Assembly: GCA_017466365.1 (NCBI GenBank)
Contig: JAFTUG010000016.1
Span: 372,001-436,000 of the forward strand
Direction of reading: 5' to 3'
Length of the DNA stretch: 64,000 nt
Origin: Clostridia bacterium
Lineage (GTDB): Bacteria > Bacillota > Clostridia > Oscillospirales > Acutalibacteraceae
Shown in pieces: positions 53,171 through 61,408 of the stretch (positions within the stretch are counted from its first letter, which is position 1; each line of letters opens with the position of its first letter). A program made the translations under genes and the position numbers. The notes under the pieces were generated by a model. That model was not told the DNA's origin, did no database searches, and saw only the letters and a program-made list of their open reading frames with translations.

Positions 53171-53172
53171 TC

Positions 53173-53217
53173 TCGAGTGTTCATAACGGATTCAAGTTGT
53201 GAACACTCGATTTTTTT
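53173..53217 (+). terminator. Terminator of the tRNA gene
   Basis: TCGAGTGTTCA / TGAACACTCGA stem followed by seven Ts. Confidence 0.8.
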
Positions 53218-53234
53218 ATTACAGTTTTATTTTT

Positions 53235-53260
53235 GAGCAGGCGGTATGCCTGCTCTTTTT
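53235..53260 (+). terminator. Hairpin terminator at the left edge of the element
   Basis: GAGCAGGC-GGTAT-GCCTGCTC followed by TTTTTG on +; on - it lacks a T-run, so it stops readthrough from the tRNA side. Confidence 0.7.
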
Positions 53261-53278
53261 GTTTGCTACGGACAGTTT

Positions 53279-54985
53279 TTATGCCGATATATTCTTTGAG
53301 ATATATTCAACCGCAACTCCCTGTCTTGTGTTAGCTTGGTAATATTCCCATTCGCTTTCGGTCAACGGTATTTCGAGATAGCCTACAAATCGGTAGTAAA
53401 TAACAATTCTCTGCGTTCTGTGCTTTCCCGTTCCCTGCGTTTCATAAACAACGATTTTGTCTATCAGTTCTTTGAGCAGCGGTGCAGTCAGAGTATCCAT
53501 TTGCATAAACTTTCTCACGGCTGATATGAATTGCTCCTTGCCTTTCTGCATTGTACCGAGATTGCTCAGCTGCTCACGGTATTGCTGAATCTTTGTTTTG
53601 AGTTCAAGCCTTTCGCTTTCATATTTGTGAGATAACTGCATAAACCATTCGTCGGTCACCTTGCCCGAAACATTATCTTCATAAAGCCTTTCATACAGCC
53701 TCGCAACATCTTCATTTCTTGCGATTGCTCTGTCAAGCTCTTTCTGAACCTGTTTCTTTTCTGCAATAAGATCTTCGTTTGTCTTCTCGGCAAGCATATC
53801 AGCAAACGCTTCTTCGTCATATTCAAGAAACTTCGCAAGCCGTTTGAGTTCAAGCATCACAACCTGCTCTATTGCATCTGCACGGACATAATGCCTTGCA
53901 TCGCAGGTGCCTCTTGTGTCTTTCTTGTAGTTGGAACAACTGAAAAACTTGATATCTTTGTTACGGGGATTCACGTGATGCCACAGCTTGTGACCGCAAT
54001 CCGAACAGTAAAGCAAATCGCTGAATATGCTTTTCTCACCGTTTTCGGGTTTGGGTGCTCTCCGTTTGGTGTTTTTTATGGATTTCTGAACCAACTCAAA
54101 AGTTTCACGGTCAACTATCGGCTCGTGAACATCTTTAAAAATCACCCAATTTTCTTTTGGATTTGCCAATCTCCGCTTGTCTTTAAACGAACGGGAATAT
54201 GTCTTGAAATTGATAACGTCTCCGCAGTATTCCTGACTTTCAAGGATTCTTCCGACTGTTGTTGCCATCCATTTGCACGGGTCAGCAGGTTTTCTTCCGC
54301 TTTGTCGGATGCCTTTTTCTATCATATATGATGTAGGCACTAAAACTTTTTCTTCGTGCAATATCCTTGCAATTGTTTCGTTGCCTTTGCCCTCAAGACT
54401 CATTTGAAATATCCGTTTCACAACAGAAGCCGCTTCGGGGTCGATTATCCATTTTTTCGGATTATCGGGAGATTCGATATATCCGTAAGGCGGTTTTGAA
54501 AGCGGTTCGCCCGAATTACCTCTTATTCGGTATGATGAGCGTACTTTTCTGCTGATGTCCCTTGCATAAAGCTCGTTGATTACATTTCTTATCGGTGCAA
54601 ATTCGTTGTCACCGTCTGCACTGTCAACTCCGTCATTTATTGCAATGAACCGGACATTTTTCTGCGGAAAGTAGTTGTCGGTATAGTAGCCGACTTCAAG
54701 ATAGTTTCTGCCCAGACGGGACATATCTTTTACGATTATCGTTGAGATATATCCAAGTTCAATATCCTCAATCATCTGCTGAAATGCGGGACGGTTGAAG
54801 TTCGTTCCCGTATATCCGTCATCCACATAAACTCTCGGATTCTGAAAACCGTTATCCTTAGCGTACTTCTGCAATAGCTTTTTCTGATTAACCACCGAAT
54901 TACTGTCGCCTTCGGTACCGTCATCACGGGATAATCGGCAGTAAAGTGCGGTAAAGCCTTGTTCTTTTTTATCCTTCGACTGCAT
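53279..54985 (-). CDS. Large serine recombinase (TndX-like)
   Basis: A 568-residue site-specific recombinase that would excise and integrate the element. The resolvase domain (about 12-155) has YCRLSRDDG with the nucleophile S19, and DMSRLGRNYLEVGYY near 92. A recombinase domain (about 160-310) follows, then a zinc ribbon (CSDCGH...CSNYKKDTRGTCDA, about 335-370), a coiled coil (about 395-475) and the DUF4368-type end. It groups by pattern with Tn4451/Tn5397-type recombinases. AGGAGG precedes the ATG; its start lies inside the upstream small gene (17-base overlap). Confidence 0.94.
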   Translation of the reverse strand: MQSKDKKEQGFTALYCRLSRDDGTEGDSNSVVNQKKLLQKYAKDNGFQNPRVYVDDGYTGTNFNRPAFQQMIEDIELGYISTIIVKDMSRLGRNYLEVGYYTDNYFPQKNVRFIAINDGVDSADGDNEFAPIRNVINELYARDISRKVRSSYRIRGNSGEPLSKPPYGYIESPDNPKKWIIDPEAASVVKRIFQMSLEGKGNETIARILHEEKVLVPTSYMIEKGIRQSGRKPADPCKWMATTVGRILESQEYCGDVINFKTYSRSFKDKRRLANPKENWVIFKDVHEPIVDRETFELVQKSIKNTKRRAPKPENGEKSIFSDLLYCSDCGHKLWHHVNPRNKDIKFFSCSNYKKDTRGTCDARHYVRADAIEQVVMLELKRLAKFLEYDEEAFADMLAEKTNEDLIAEKKQVQKELDRAIARNEDVARLYERLYEDNVSGKVTDEWFMQLSHKYESERLELKTKIQQYREQLSNLGTMQKGKEQFISAVRKFMQMDTLTAPLLKELIDKIVVYETQGTGKHRTQRIVIYYRFVGYLEIPLTESEWEYYQANTRQGVAVEYISKNISA

Positions 54986-55232
54986 AGTCCTCCTTTCCGG
55001 CAGTCAAACACACATTGTTCGTTTCAAGTATATCTTCATCTGTGTTTACTGTCAAAGGTATGAAATCACTTCTGATAATTCTTTTGATTTTATCATGGAA
55101 CGTTGTCTGCTTGCTTTTTATGTCATACGGAACAAAACGGGATTCAACCGTATATCTGACACCGTTGATTGTATATTCGTTTGCACCGCACGATACGGAC
55201 TTGATAATTGCAATGTTGTTTGGCTTTTTCAT
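54969..55232 (-). CDS. Small mobile-element protein
   Basis: An 87-residue protein (IKSVSCGANEYTINGVRYTV..., acidic C-terminus with CLTAGKED) of a type often found just upstream of serine recombinases in Clostridial elements; I know no function. It overlaps both neighbours (four bases with the ParB gene, 17 with the recombinase), so it is co-translated with them and may be an accessory factor for recombination. Confidence 0.72.
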   Translation of the reverse strand: MKKPNNIAIIKSVSCGANEYTINGVRYTVESRFVPYDIKSKQTTFHDKIKRIIRSDFIPLTVNTDEDILETNNVCLTAGKEDYAVEG

Positions 55233-56071
55233 TTTGTAATATCCTTCTTTCTTTGATGTTTATCGTAAAATTCAAGTGCTTTGAAAATATGTTCTTCCTT
55301 TTCTTTCGGGGTTGAAAATCTGCCGAGGAATTTATCATATTTATCGGAGTTCAGTTTCAGAAATTCTTTCTGATTCGGCTTTGCGGTTGTCATAATTTTA
55401 AAAATCATATCCATATCAAGACGGTGAAGCTGCGAAAGCTGTTTCATTTTCTGTGCCTGTGACAACGACGGAGTGCAGTCCTCACTTTGTATTGTTTCGA
55501 GCAGATTTTTCTGTTCTTCTTCGGTAAGATATGAGATTTCAACGGCGGGTGTAAATGCAATTTTTCCTTTATCAACCATATCCGAAAGCTCGGGGATAAG
55601 ATGAGTGAGTCGGATGTATCTTTGAACCTGTCTGCCGCTTTCTGACTGTGAGATAAATTCGGCACTTTTCAACTTGTCGACAAGTTGTCGCGAAGTTGAT
55701 TTGCCCTGATGCGATATGGCATCCATTTTCATTTTGAATGCCTTTGCTTTTTCGCTCGGCGGGATATTCTCACGTTGCAGTTTGCAGTCAACAACCGCAA
55801 TCGTTGCGGTATCTCTGTCGATGGCATAAATTAAAGCAGGTACCGTTTTCAGTCCTACTTTCCTTGCTGCACGGAGTCTTCTGTGACCCGAAATAACCTC
55901 ATATTCATCTTCCGTGTTTTCCTTTGGTCTAACGATTAACGGATTTATGATTCCGTTTTGCTGTATGCTTTCAATGAGCATATTCATTTCATCATTATCG
56001 GGTACGCTGAACGGGTGTCCTTCAAACTGATGAAGCTTATCAATGGGTATGTTTACTGTTGATTCTGACAT
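55229..56071 (-). CDS. ParB/Spo0J-family protein
   Basis: A 280-residue ParB-like protein. The N-terminal nuclease/CTPase-type domain has PFSVPDNDEMNMLIESI...GIINPLIVRP and SGHRRLRAARKVGL, the ParB signature, and a HTH core follows (about 130-180). No ParA is encoded, so rather than segregation it may help maintain or regulate the element. I start at the ATG at 56071 with AAAGGAAA upstream; a TTG seven codons earlier lies in the relaxase end. Confidence 0.88.
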   Translation of the reverse strand: MSESTVNIPIDKLHQFEGHPFSVPDNDEMNMLIESIQQNGIINPLIVRPKENTEDEYEVISGHRRLRAARKVGLKTVPALIYAIDRDTATIAVVDCKLQRENIPPSEKAKAFKMKMDAISHQGKSTSRQLVDKLKSAEFISQSESGRQVQRYIRLTHLIPELSDMVDKGKIAFTPAVEISYLTEEEQKNLLETIQSEDCTPSLSQAQKMKQLSQLHRLDMDMIFKIMTTAKPNQKEFLKLNSDKYDKFLGRFSTPKEKEEHIFKALEFYDKHQRKKDITK

Positions 56072-56084
56072 TAAATTTTCCTTT

Positions 56085-57620
56085 CTATTCAATATTCTGT
56101 TCCTGCTTTTTGTAAGCGGAACGGTTGTTTGGTGCCGTCAGTTTCTTCGCTTCTTCAAGACGTTTGAGAACAGACAGCTTTTCGTTTTCTTTGTGTTCCA
56201 TAGCTTGGGTTACAATGTATCTGATTTCTTCAAGCTCACGGAGTTCGGATTGATGGGTGGATAGGTTGGAAGTTGATGATTTCTGATGTTCCGTTAATGC
56301 AGATATTTCTGATTTAATATCTGCTTTTGCACTCGGTTTGCATTCAGGATTTGCTTTCATATATCTGACTGCCGTTTTGTATTTTTCGATTTCGGATTCA
56401 TGTTCTGAATAATACTTTTCTTTGCGTTTTTCAAAATAGATTGATTGATATTTATCATAAATCGGTTTGTATTTTTCATAATCCTCAATCTTTGAAATGT
56501 GCTGTTTCAGCCGTTTGATTTTCTTTTCATCTGCCTTGATTGATTTTCTCGTTTCGTCAATCGGATTCAGAATTTCGTTGAGTTCATCAAGAGTGCAGAT
56601 GTTACGGTTTTGAAGTATCATAATTGCCTGCGATATTTTCTTTAAATCTGCGACAGCGCCTTTTGTCTGTGCAGATTTGTTCCAATCGCTTCTGCCTTCT
56701 TTTCGCATATCGAGATAAGTGTTCAGAATATCGATAAGCGTTGTTTCGGGTTGATTAAATTTCTCAAGTTCCGCTTTGAATTCTTCAATCCAGCTTTTGA
56801 GAATTCTAATTTTCTCTTTGATTTCGGCAAGCAGAGCGTTTGTGGATTTTATTAATCTGTTCTTATCACCCTTATCTGTTTTTATGCCTTTGCTTTCCAT
56901 CTGACGGACTGCAACTCCTTCGTGAACGGTTGGAATTTTATCAACACCTTGTCGCTCATAACTGCGATAATCAATTCTCTCGGCAATTTGTTTTTCTTCA
57001 AACTTTTCGTTGCACATTCTTGCCCATTCAGAACGCCAATGTTCAAGCGTTTCGGGTTTACCCCAATCGGTTGTCGGTATGGCAGAGAAGATGTAATTTC
57101 CGTTACGGTCGGTTAATCTTTCACCGTTTCGGTCAAGCTCATAAACACGTTTTTGTTTGTTGTCCCATTCACCGTTTTTATCAATTGGTCTTATCGGACA
57201 CAGCACATGAACGTGAGGATTTGCAATGCCGTTTGTTTCGGGAGAATGAATTGCGAAGTCTGCAATCATTCCTCTTTCAACAAACTGTTCCCTTATGAAT
57301 TTCTTGGCAAGTGAAATATTTTCTTCCATTGTAAATTCATTCTGCAATGCTAAATCAAAACTATATGCGAGCTGAGCCTTTTTGCCTTTTTCAATTTTCT
57401 CAACTTCATTCCACAGAGTTTCTCTGTCGGAAAGTTTTTGCGGAACATACTCGGGCAACATAATTCCCGATTCAACAACACCGCCTTTTCGGGTGTAATC
57501 GCTGACTTCGCCGTAAAATTCACTCTATAATTTTTCGCCTGCACGGTAAGCGGCACACGCAACTGCACTTTGCCCCGCACTCCGTTTTATTTGTGTTACG
57601 TGGAAATGAAAAAGTGACAT
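56085..57620 (-). pseudogene. MobA/MobL relaxase interrupted by an amber codon
   Basis: Reading from the ATG at 57620 gives MSLFHFHVTQIKRSAGQSAV..., the exact start of MobA/MobL relaxases, then GEKL, a TAG at 57527-57525 (codon 32) and SEFYGEVSDYTRKGG, so the stop replaces the tyrosine usual in GEKLYSEYYGE. The frame then runs 480 codons to 56085. It contains the relaxase metal site PHVHVLCPIRP and a long coiled-coil C-terminal half. The rest is intact, so the mutation looks recent, or the gene is read through. A restart at 57461 would lose the N-terminal catalytic strands. Overlaps the DUF3847 stop by one base (TAATG). Confidence 0.85.
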
Positions 57621-57898
57621 TACTGCATCGACCTTTCAAAATACTTTTTCACTTCGGGCAGATCGAAAATGAATTCAGCAAGTTGATAAAATTCCGCAGA
57701 AGTCATATCTTTTGTTTCGGGGCAGATGCTTTCAATTGCACCGCCTTTTTCACAAAGACGGTGAGTGCGTTTTGCTCTGTCGCCTTTGGTGAGATATTCG
57801 ATGCGATTCTCAAGTCGCTGTTTCTGATGCTCAAGGATTTCAATTTCCTTTTCATTTTTTATTTTTTCTTCAATTAATTCTTCTTTTGATTTACTCAT
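57620..57898 (-). CDS. DUF3847 family protein
   Basis: A 92-residue protein with an N-terminal coiled coil (EELIEEKIKNEKEIEILEHQKQRLENRI shortened) and then RTHRLCEKGGAIESI. It is the DUF3847-type gene that regularly precedes MobA/MobL genes in Clostridial mobile elements and may be a relaxosome accessory. AAAGGAG precedes the ATG, and its stop overlaps the relaxase start. Confidence 0.82.
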   Translation of the reverse strand: MSKSKEELIEEKIKNEKEIEILEHQKQRLENRIEYLTKGDRAKRTHRLCEKGGAIESICPETKDMTSAEFYQLAEFIFDLPEVKKYFERSMQ

Positions 57899-57929
57899 AA
57901 AATCTCCTTTTCTGTTTTGGGATACAAAA

Positions 57930-57959
57930 ATCCCGTTGCTTCATACGAAACAACGGGAT
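57930..57959 (-). terminator. Attenuator-like terminator before the mob genes
   Basis: On -, ATCCCGTTG / CAACGGGAT with a 12-base loop is followed by TTTTTG, about 20 bases before the DUF3847 ribosome site. It lies inside the leader, so it must be bypassed for mob expression. Confidence 0.72.
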
Positions 57960-58120
57960 AGTTTATTGGGATAGCTGCAATGCAGCGCAAGGGTAAAACC
58001 CTTGTTTAAAATCTTTGATTTTTCATTAGCGGAGCTACGCACTCATACATTTCTAAAAGATATGTATAGAAGTGCGCCCTTCGGGTTTATCCGCTTGTTC
58101 TCGACGTTATAATTTTGTGT

Positions 58121-58147
58121 TTACGCCGTGTTTTTATCATATTTCAT
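58121..58147 (-). CDS. Leader peptide candidate (8 aa)
   Basis: ATG followed by KYDKNTA and TAA, with a good AAAGGAG site seven bases upstream. It stands between two terminators in the 360-base gap before the mob genes. Such a short frame with a strong ribosome site fits a translated attenuation leader. Confidence 0.45.
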   Translation of the reverse strand: MKYDKNTA

Positions 58148-58175
58148 TTTGGGACTCCTTTCTTTTGGGTATAAG

Positions 58176-58205
58176 AAAACCGCTTCACAAAAAGTGAAAC
58201 GGTTT
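58176..58205 (-). terminator. Terminator of the toxin-immunity operon
   Basis: On -, AAACCGTTTCAC / GTGAAGCGGTTT with a five-base loop, then TTCTTAT. Confidence 0.8.
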
Positions 58206-58257
58206 GATAAAACTTATTATTCTTCCTTTTTATTTATCTGATAGCAGTTTGCATAAA

Positions 58258-58506
58258 TCATTCAAGAATAAAATCAAATTTATTCTTGAAGTCTTCGAAA
58301 CATTCAGTGCATATCCAATACTTTTTGTCAGGTGTGCAGTAGCCTTCGTGCAGGTCACCATCATTTTCGCTGAATTTATCCCAACAAAAAGCACAGTGGT
58401 CATGATCCCACTTCTCGGAAGGCTTATTATATTCGGATTTTATCAGTTTTGCATTCATCAGGTATTCTTCCTGATTGAGCAGTCTCCAATCGTTTTTATC
58501 AGGCAT
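58258..58506 (-). CDS. Candidate immunity protein
   Basis: An 82-residue acidic protein with HDHCAFCWDKF near 36-46 and YWICTECFEDF near 62-72, two cysteine pairs that look like one zinc site. I recognise the pattern from small genes that follow polymorphic toxins in Firmicutes. The ATG at 58506 overlaps the toxin stop (ATGCCTGA), and AAGGAG lies nine bases before it, so the two are translated together. An immunity role rests on this position. Confidence 0.72.
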   Translation of the reverse strand: MPDKNDWRLLNQEEYLMNAKLIKSEYNKPSEKWDHDHCAFCWDKFSENDGDLHEGYCTPDKKYWICTECFEDFKNKFDFILE

Positions 58507-59509
58507 AGAACATTTCTCCTTCATATATTTTAGGTGTCATAGTCCCGTCGGGGTAAACTCTGAACCCATTACCGCCTCCAGGATAGTTATAATCCCAATG
58601 TGGTCCGTACGGCTCACCATGATTTAAATCTGGGTGCATAGTTTCTTTAGTTTTTGGATTTACCCATGCACCTTTTCCGCTTGCCGGATCACCTTTTCCT
58701 CTCCATTCGTAATCTTTTCCCGGCTTTTTTGATGGATCCCAACCAGGAAATTTTATCGAACTGTCTGAAGAACCACCACCTGACCCGCCGCTTGCAGAAC
58801 CTCTTCCTTTTTCAATATCAACATATCCAAAAGCTCTTTTGTTGCAAACATCAAATATGTTTTGAGAAATCAGACTTTCTTCTGTCTGAAGAGTAAAATG
58901 CTTTTTATAATTGTTGGTTTGTGCGTAATCAACCGTAATTATTTTCCCTTTCATTTCTTCAAAAGGTTCGCCGTAACAGATAACTGCCTTTGGTTTGATT
59001 TTACGCATCATTTCTTCGTACCCCTGCATAAACAGGTTTTTCTCTTTCCTTACGCCGATTGTAGAAACAGCTACAATACTTCCTTTGGGAATGCCGTCAA
59101 AGCAAAACCAAAAGGTGTTCGGTTCTCCCCAAGAAACTGTCGGAATCACTTTTATTCCTTTTGCTTGCAAATAAGCACCGCACCAACGGGAACGGAAAGT
59201 GTTGTAAACTTTGATTGATAACGGCATTTCGGTATACATACTGAAATCGGGAGTTAACACCGCTTTGTATTCTTTCAACCTTTCAATCCTAGGCTCGGGA
59301 TCTTTCCACAGTGCCTCAAATTTGTAGTCGTCCATAAAGAAATGAACTATGGCTTCTGTTTTGTTGTCACATAACTTATCATAACCTATAAGTTCAATCT
59401 CTTCAAGGTCAATTTCATCAGTCTGAAGTAAAGGAATATCAAATATTCCGTCGCCTTTAAACTGATTTCTCAGAAACATCGGATTTGTTCTGAATTCAAT
59501 AGATTTCAT
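58499..59509 (-). CDS. DUF4417 protein with C-terminal Ntox37-like toxin domain
   Basis: A 336-residue two-part protein. Residues 1-232 are a DUF4417 domain (IPLLQTDEIDLEEIELIGYDK, shortened, then LTPDFSMYTEMPLSIKVYN and VIPTVSWGEP), a family spread on mobile elements with unknown role. A Gly/Ser linker (236-251) leads to a 85-residue end with YEWRGKGDPASGKGAWVNP and HPDLNHGEPYGPHWDY (H292, H297, H304), which matches the polymorphic toxin type 37 pattern, a likely nuclease. No export signal is seen. I start at the ATG at 59509, six bases after GGAGG. The promoter has a SOS box on its start region. Confidence 0.78.
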   Translation of the reverse strand: MKSIEFRTNPMFLRNQFKGDGIFDIPLLQTDEIDLEEIELIGYDKLCDNKTEAIVHFFMDDYKFEALWKDPEPRIERLKEYKAVLTPDFSMYTEMPLSIKVYNTFRSRWCGAYLQAKGIKVIPTVSWGEPNTFWFCFDGIPKGSIVAVSTIGVRKEKNLFMQGYEEMMRKIKPKAVICYGEPFEEMKGKIITVDYAQTNNYKKHFTLQTEESLISQNIFDVCNKRAFGYVDIEKGRGSASGGSGGGSSDSSIKFPGWDPSKKPGKDYEWRGKGDPASGKGAWVNPKTKETMHPDLNHGEPYGPHWDYNYPGGGNGFRVYPDGTMTPKIYEGEMFYA

Positions 59510-59536
59510 TAAAACCTCCATAAATCAAAAATGCAG

Positions 59537-59550
59537 CAAACAAATGTTCG
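59537..59550 (-). promoter_or_regulatory. LexA-type SOS box at the toxin promoter
   Basis: On -, CGAACATTTGTTTG fits the Gram-positive LexA consensus CGAACRNRYGTTYG at all but one degenerate position. It lies ten bases downstream of the -10 box, over the expected transcription start. Confidence 0.8.
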
Positions 59551-59560
59551 CTACAAATGT

Positions 59561-59589
59561 ATTATAGAGAATAAATCCAGTTTTGTCAA
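59561..59589 (-). promoter_or_regulatory. Consensus promoter of the toxin operon
   Basis: On -, TTGACA (59589-59584) and TATAAT (59566-59561) with a 17-base spacer: a perfect consensus, so the operon would be strong when not repressed. Confidence 0.88.
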
Positions 59590-59656
59590 GTGTTTTTTTC
59601 ATTAGCGGATGTCTTTATAAAACACTAAAGTTCAACTTAATATTCACTCAAACCAT

Positions 59657-59947
59657 TTATTCACTTTTGTTTATTCCGTGCTTTTTCGCATTTTTACTTA
59701 AACTGTTTCTTCGTTCTTCCGAATACGGTGCGGTGAGTCTGAAACTCAATCTGCCTTTGAGAATTTCAAAAAGCATTCCGCCGTGTTCATCATCGTCTGT
59801 CAACTTGCAACAGTCTGGATATTGCTCGCTGAATTCTAAAAGTCTGTTTCTCAAATCTGTGTTGTGTGTCCGCACATCAATGATGTCACTTTCTTCGTTA
59901 AAGCAGATAACCGTATCTTTCTGACGCTTTGTTAATCCTGTTTTCAT
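59657..59947 (-). CDS. Small mobile-element protein
   Basis: A 96-residue protein (KTGLTKRQKDTVICFNEESD...DLRNRLLEF...GGMLFEI) of a family common on Clostridial mobile elements; homologues are sometimes labelled chaperone without support. It has a charged C-terminus. AGGAGG precedes the ATG. It lies between the regulator and the toxin promoter, and function is unknown. Confidence 0.72.
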   Translation of the reverse strand: MKTGLTKRQKDTVICFNEESDIIDVRTHNTDLRNRLLEFSEQYPDCCKLTDDDEHGGMLFEILKGRLSFRLTAPYSEERRNSLSKNAKKHGINKSE

Positions 59948-60125
59948 TTTGCCTCCTTTCCGCCGGATATCGGCTGATTTTAGTGATTTTTTCTCGGTTC
60001 AAGAACCGTAAAAAGCACCGTGTTTTCCGATGCATTTTCATGAAATGATGCGTTGGTCGTTTGAAACATTTCTATCGTCTCATTTCTGAAATCCTCCTTT
60101 CGGGCATCAAAAAACAGCCACGAAC
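59948..60125. other. Short gap with a vestigial reading frame
   Basis: On -, AGGAGG is followed at normal spacing by ATG-AGA-CGA-TAG, a four-codon frame, and a separate 29-codon frame begins MFQTTNASFHENA about 10 bases later. Either a small gene was lost by frameshift here or these are chance frames. Confidence 0.35.
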
Positions 60126-61121
60126 TTAATCGTGACTGTCTTTGTCTGCTTGTTTGTTTTTCTTCTTTTTCTTTGAGTGGATGTCCAAAAATTCTCCGTA
60201 CTTCTTTGAAACAAAATCTTCGTATGCCGTTGCGATTTTTTGAATCCGTTTGTAAACAGCACTCGGTGTTTTTTATCCTGCAAATTTTACAATCTGTTCA
60301 AGTGTGCATCCGTCCATTCGCATCTGCAAAATACGCTTGTCTTTTCCGTCGAGCGTTTCAAAGAATGCTTCGACTTTGTGTTTCGAAAGAATTCTTGTTT
60401 CAAAATCATCACGGGGTGATGGCAACTGAACGAGTAATTCTTCGCTGATTTCTTCGCCTGATTTGATTGCTTCATCAAGAAAAATCGGACTTTTCTTTTT
60501 GTTCCACGAGCAATACCACTTGTTAATGAAATCTCTTTTGTATGTACTTTTACGTTCGCTGTAATCTTCCATCTGACGGTTATTCCAAATCTCATCAATC
60601 ATCGGTTGCCAGTTTTGTTCTGCAACAATCATATCCGTAAGATTGCCGATGAGATTACTGAACTGCTGATATGTAAGCCACGGGATTTGCATTTCCCTCG
60701 GCATCATATAAAGTTTCTGAAAACTCAAGTCCATTTCATATTCGAATTTCTTTCGGAAGTAATTCTGAATTACAAAGCACAACCGCCACAGAGGAAAATC
60801 ACCCGAATAATCTGTCCATTTACCGGGAATATTGCCGTAACCGTCACGGCGGGGAACTTGAAGAAATTGCCACACCGACCACGCATACGATTCCCAGATG
60901 AGCTGAAGAAAAACATCATCATTGATGAGATAATCGTATTTATCCGTGTAGAGAACTTCATACAGATTTCTCGGAATATCAAGATAATCCTTCCGTTTTA
61001 TTACAAGCTCTTTGGGGAGAGCGTAAAACAACGGAAGCCACGCAAGATGACTGTCCTGCGGAATCGTAATTATCTGATTCGGGAGTTTAACAACATAATT
61101 GTTTTTAGGGTTGTCCGATAT
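60126..61121 (-). pseudogene. Sigma-region-4-like regulator with an internal stop and lost start codon
   Basis: The frame opens after a TGA at 61136-61134 and reads ...SDNPKNNYVVKLPNQ from an ATA at 61121, placed eight bases after GAGGTG where an ATG would be expected. It runs 282 codons to a TAA at 60275-60273 in the HTH region (RILQMRMDGCTLEQIVKFAG, then the stop, then KTPSAVYKRIQKIA), and a further 48 codons follow to 60126. The C-terminal 100 residues resemble sigma-70 region 4; the N-terminal 200, rich in Trp and Tyr, are unrecognised. The stop again stands where a tyrosine codon would fit. Possible use of a TTG at 61031 would give 252 residues. Confidence 0.7.
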
Positions 61122-61154
61122 AATTGCATCACCTCACTACGAAGAATTTTTATC

Positions 61155-61336
61155 CTCTCACTTATAAAGGAGCGAAACGGAACGAATTTTTCCTGAAATT
61201 CAAATAATTTACAACTTGTTCATAAACCATTGCTTCAGAAAATACCCACTCACTTTATATGGAATGAAAGCGAATATATTTTTTCTAAAATTTCAAAAAA
61301 GTTAAAAAATCTTTGCTCTCACTTATTATGGAGCGA
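61155..61336. repeat. Three imperfect direct repeats in the regulator leader
   Basis: A 21-base core (CTCTCACTTATAAAGGAGCGA) recurs at 61155-61175, 61247-61267 and 61316-61336; the first and third differ at two positions, the middle one at five or six. Each is followed 15-20 bases later by TCCTGAAA-like sequence. They lie in the 280-base stretch between the SOS promoter and the regulator gene and may bind a protein or fold in the RNA. Confidence 0.65.
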
Positions 61337-61389
61337 GAAATAAAAAAATTTTCCTGAAAAATGGCGAAAAAAATATTTTAATTTCACAA

Positions 61390-61403
61390 CAAACAAATGT
61401 TCT
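61390..61403 (-). promoter_or_regulatory. LexA-type SOS box at the first promoter of the element
   Basis: On -, AGAACATTTGTTTG shares 13 bases with the box at the toxin promoter and lies five bases downstream of the -10 box. Confidence 0.72.
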
Positions 61404-61408
61404 TTGCT

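Noticed and set aside
57350..57580. 76-residue - strand frame across the relaxase start
   Set aside because: It is a shadow frame; the relaxase reading frame with one amber codon explains this region much better.
61155..61336. CRISPR-like array in the regulator leader
   Set aside because: Only three imperfect copies with unequal gaps and no cas genes in the window.
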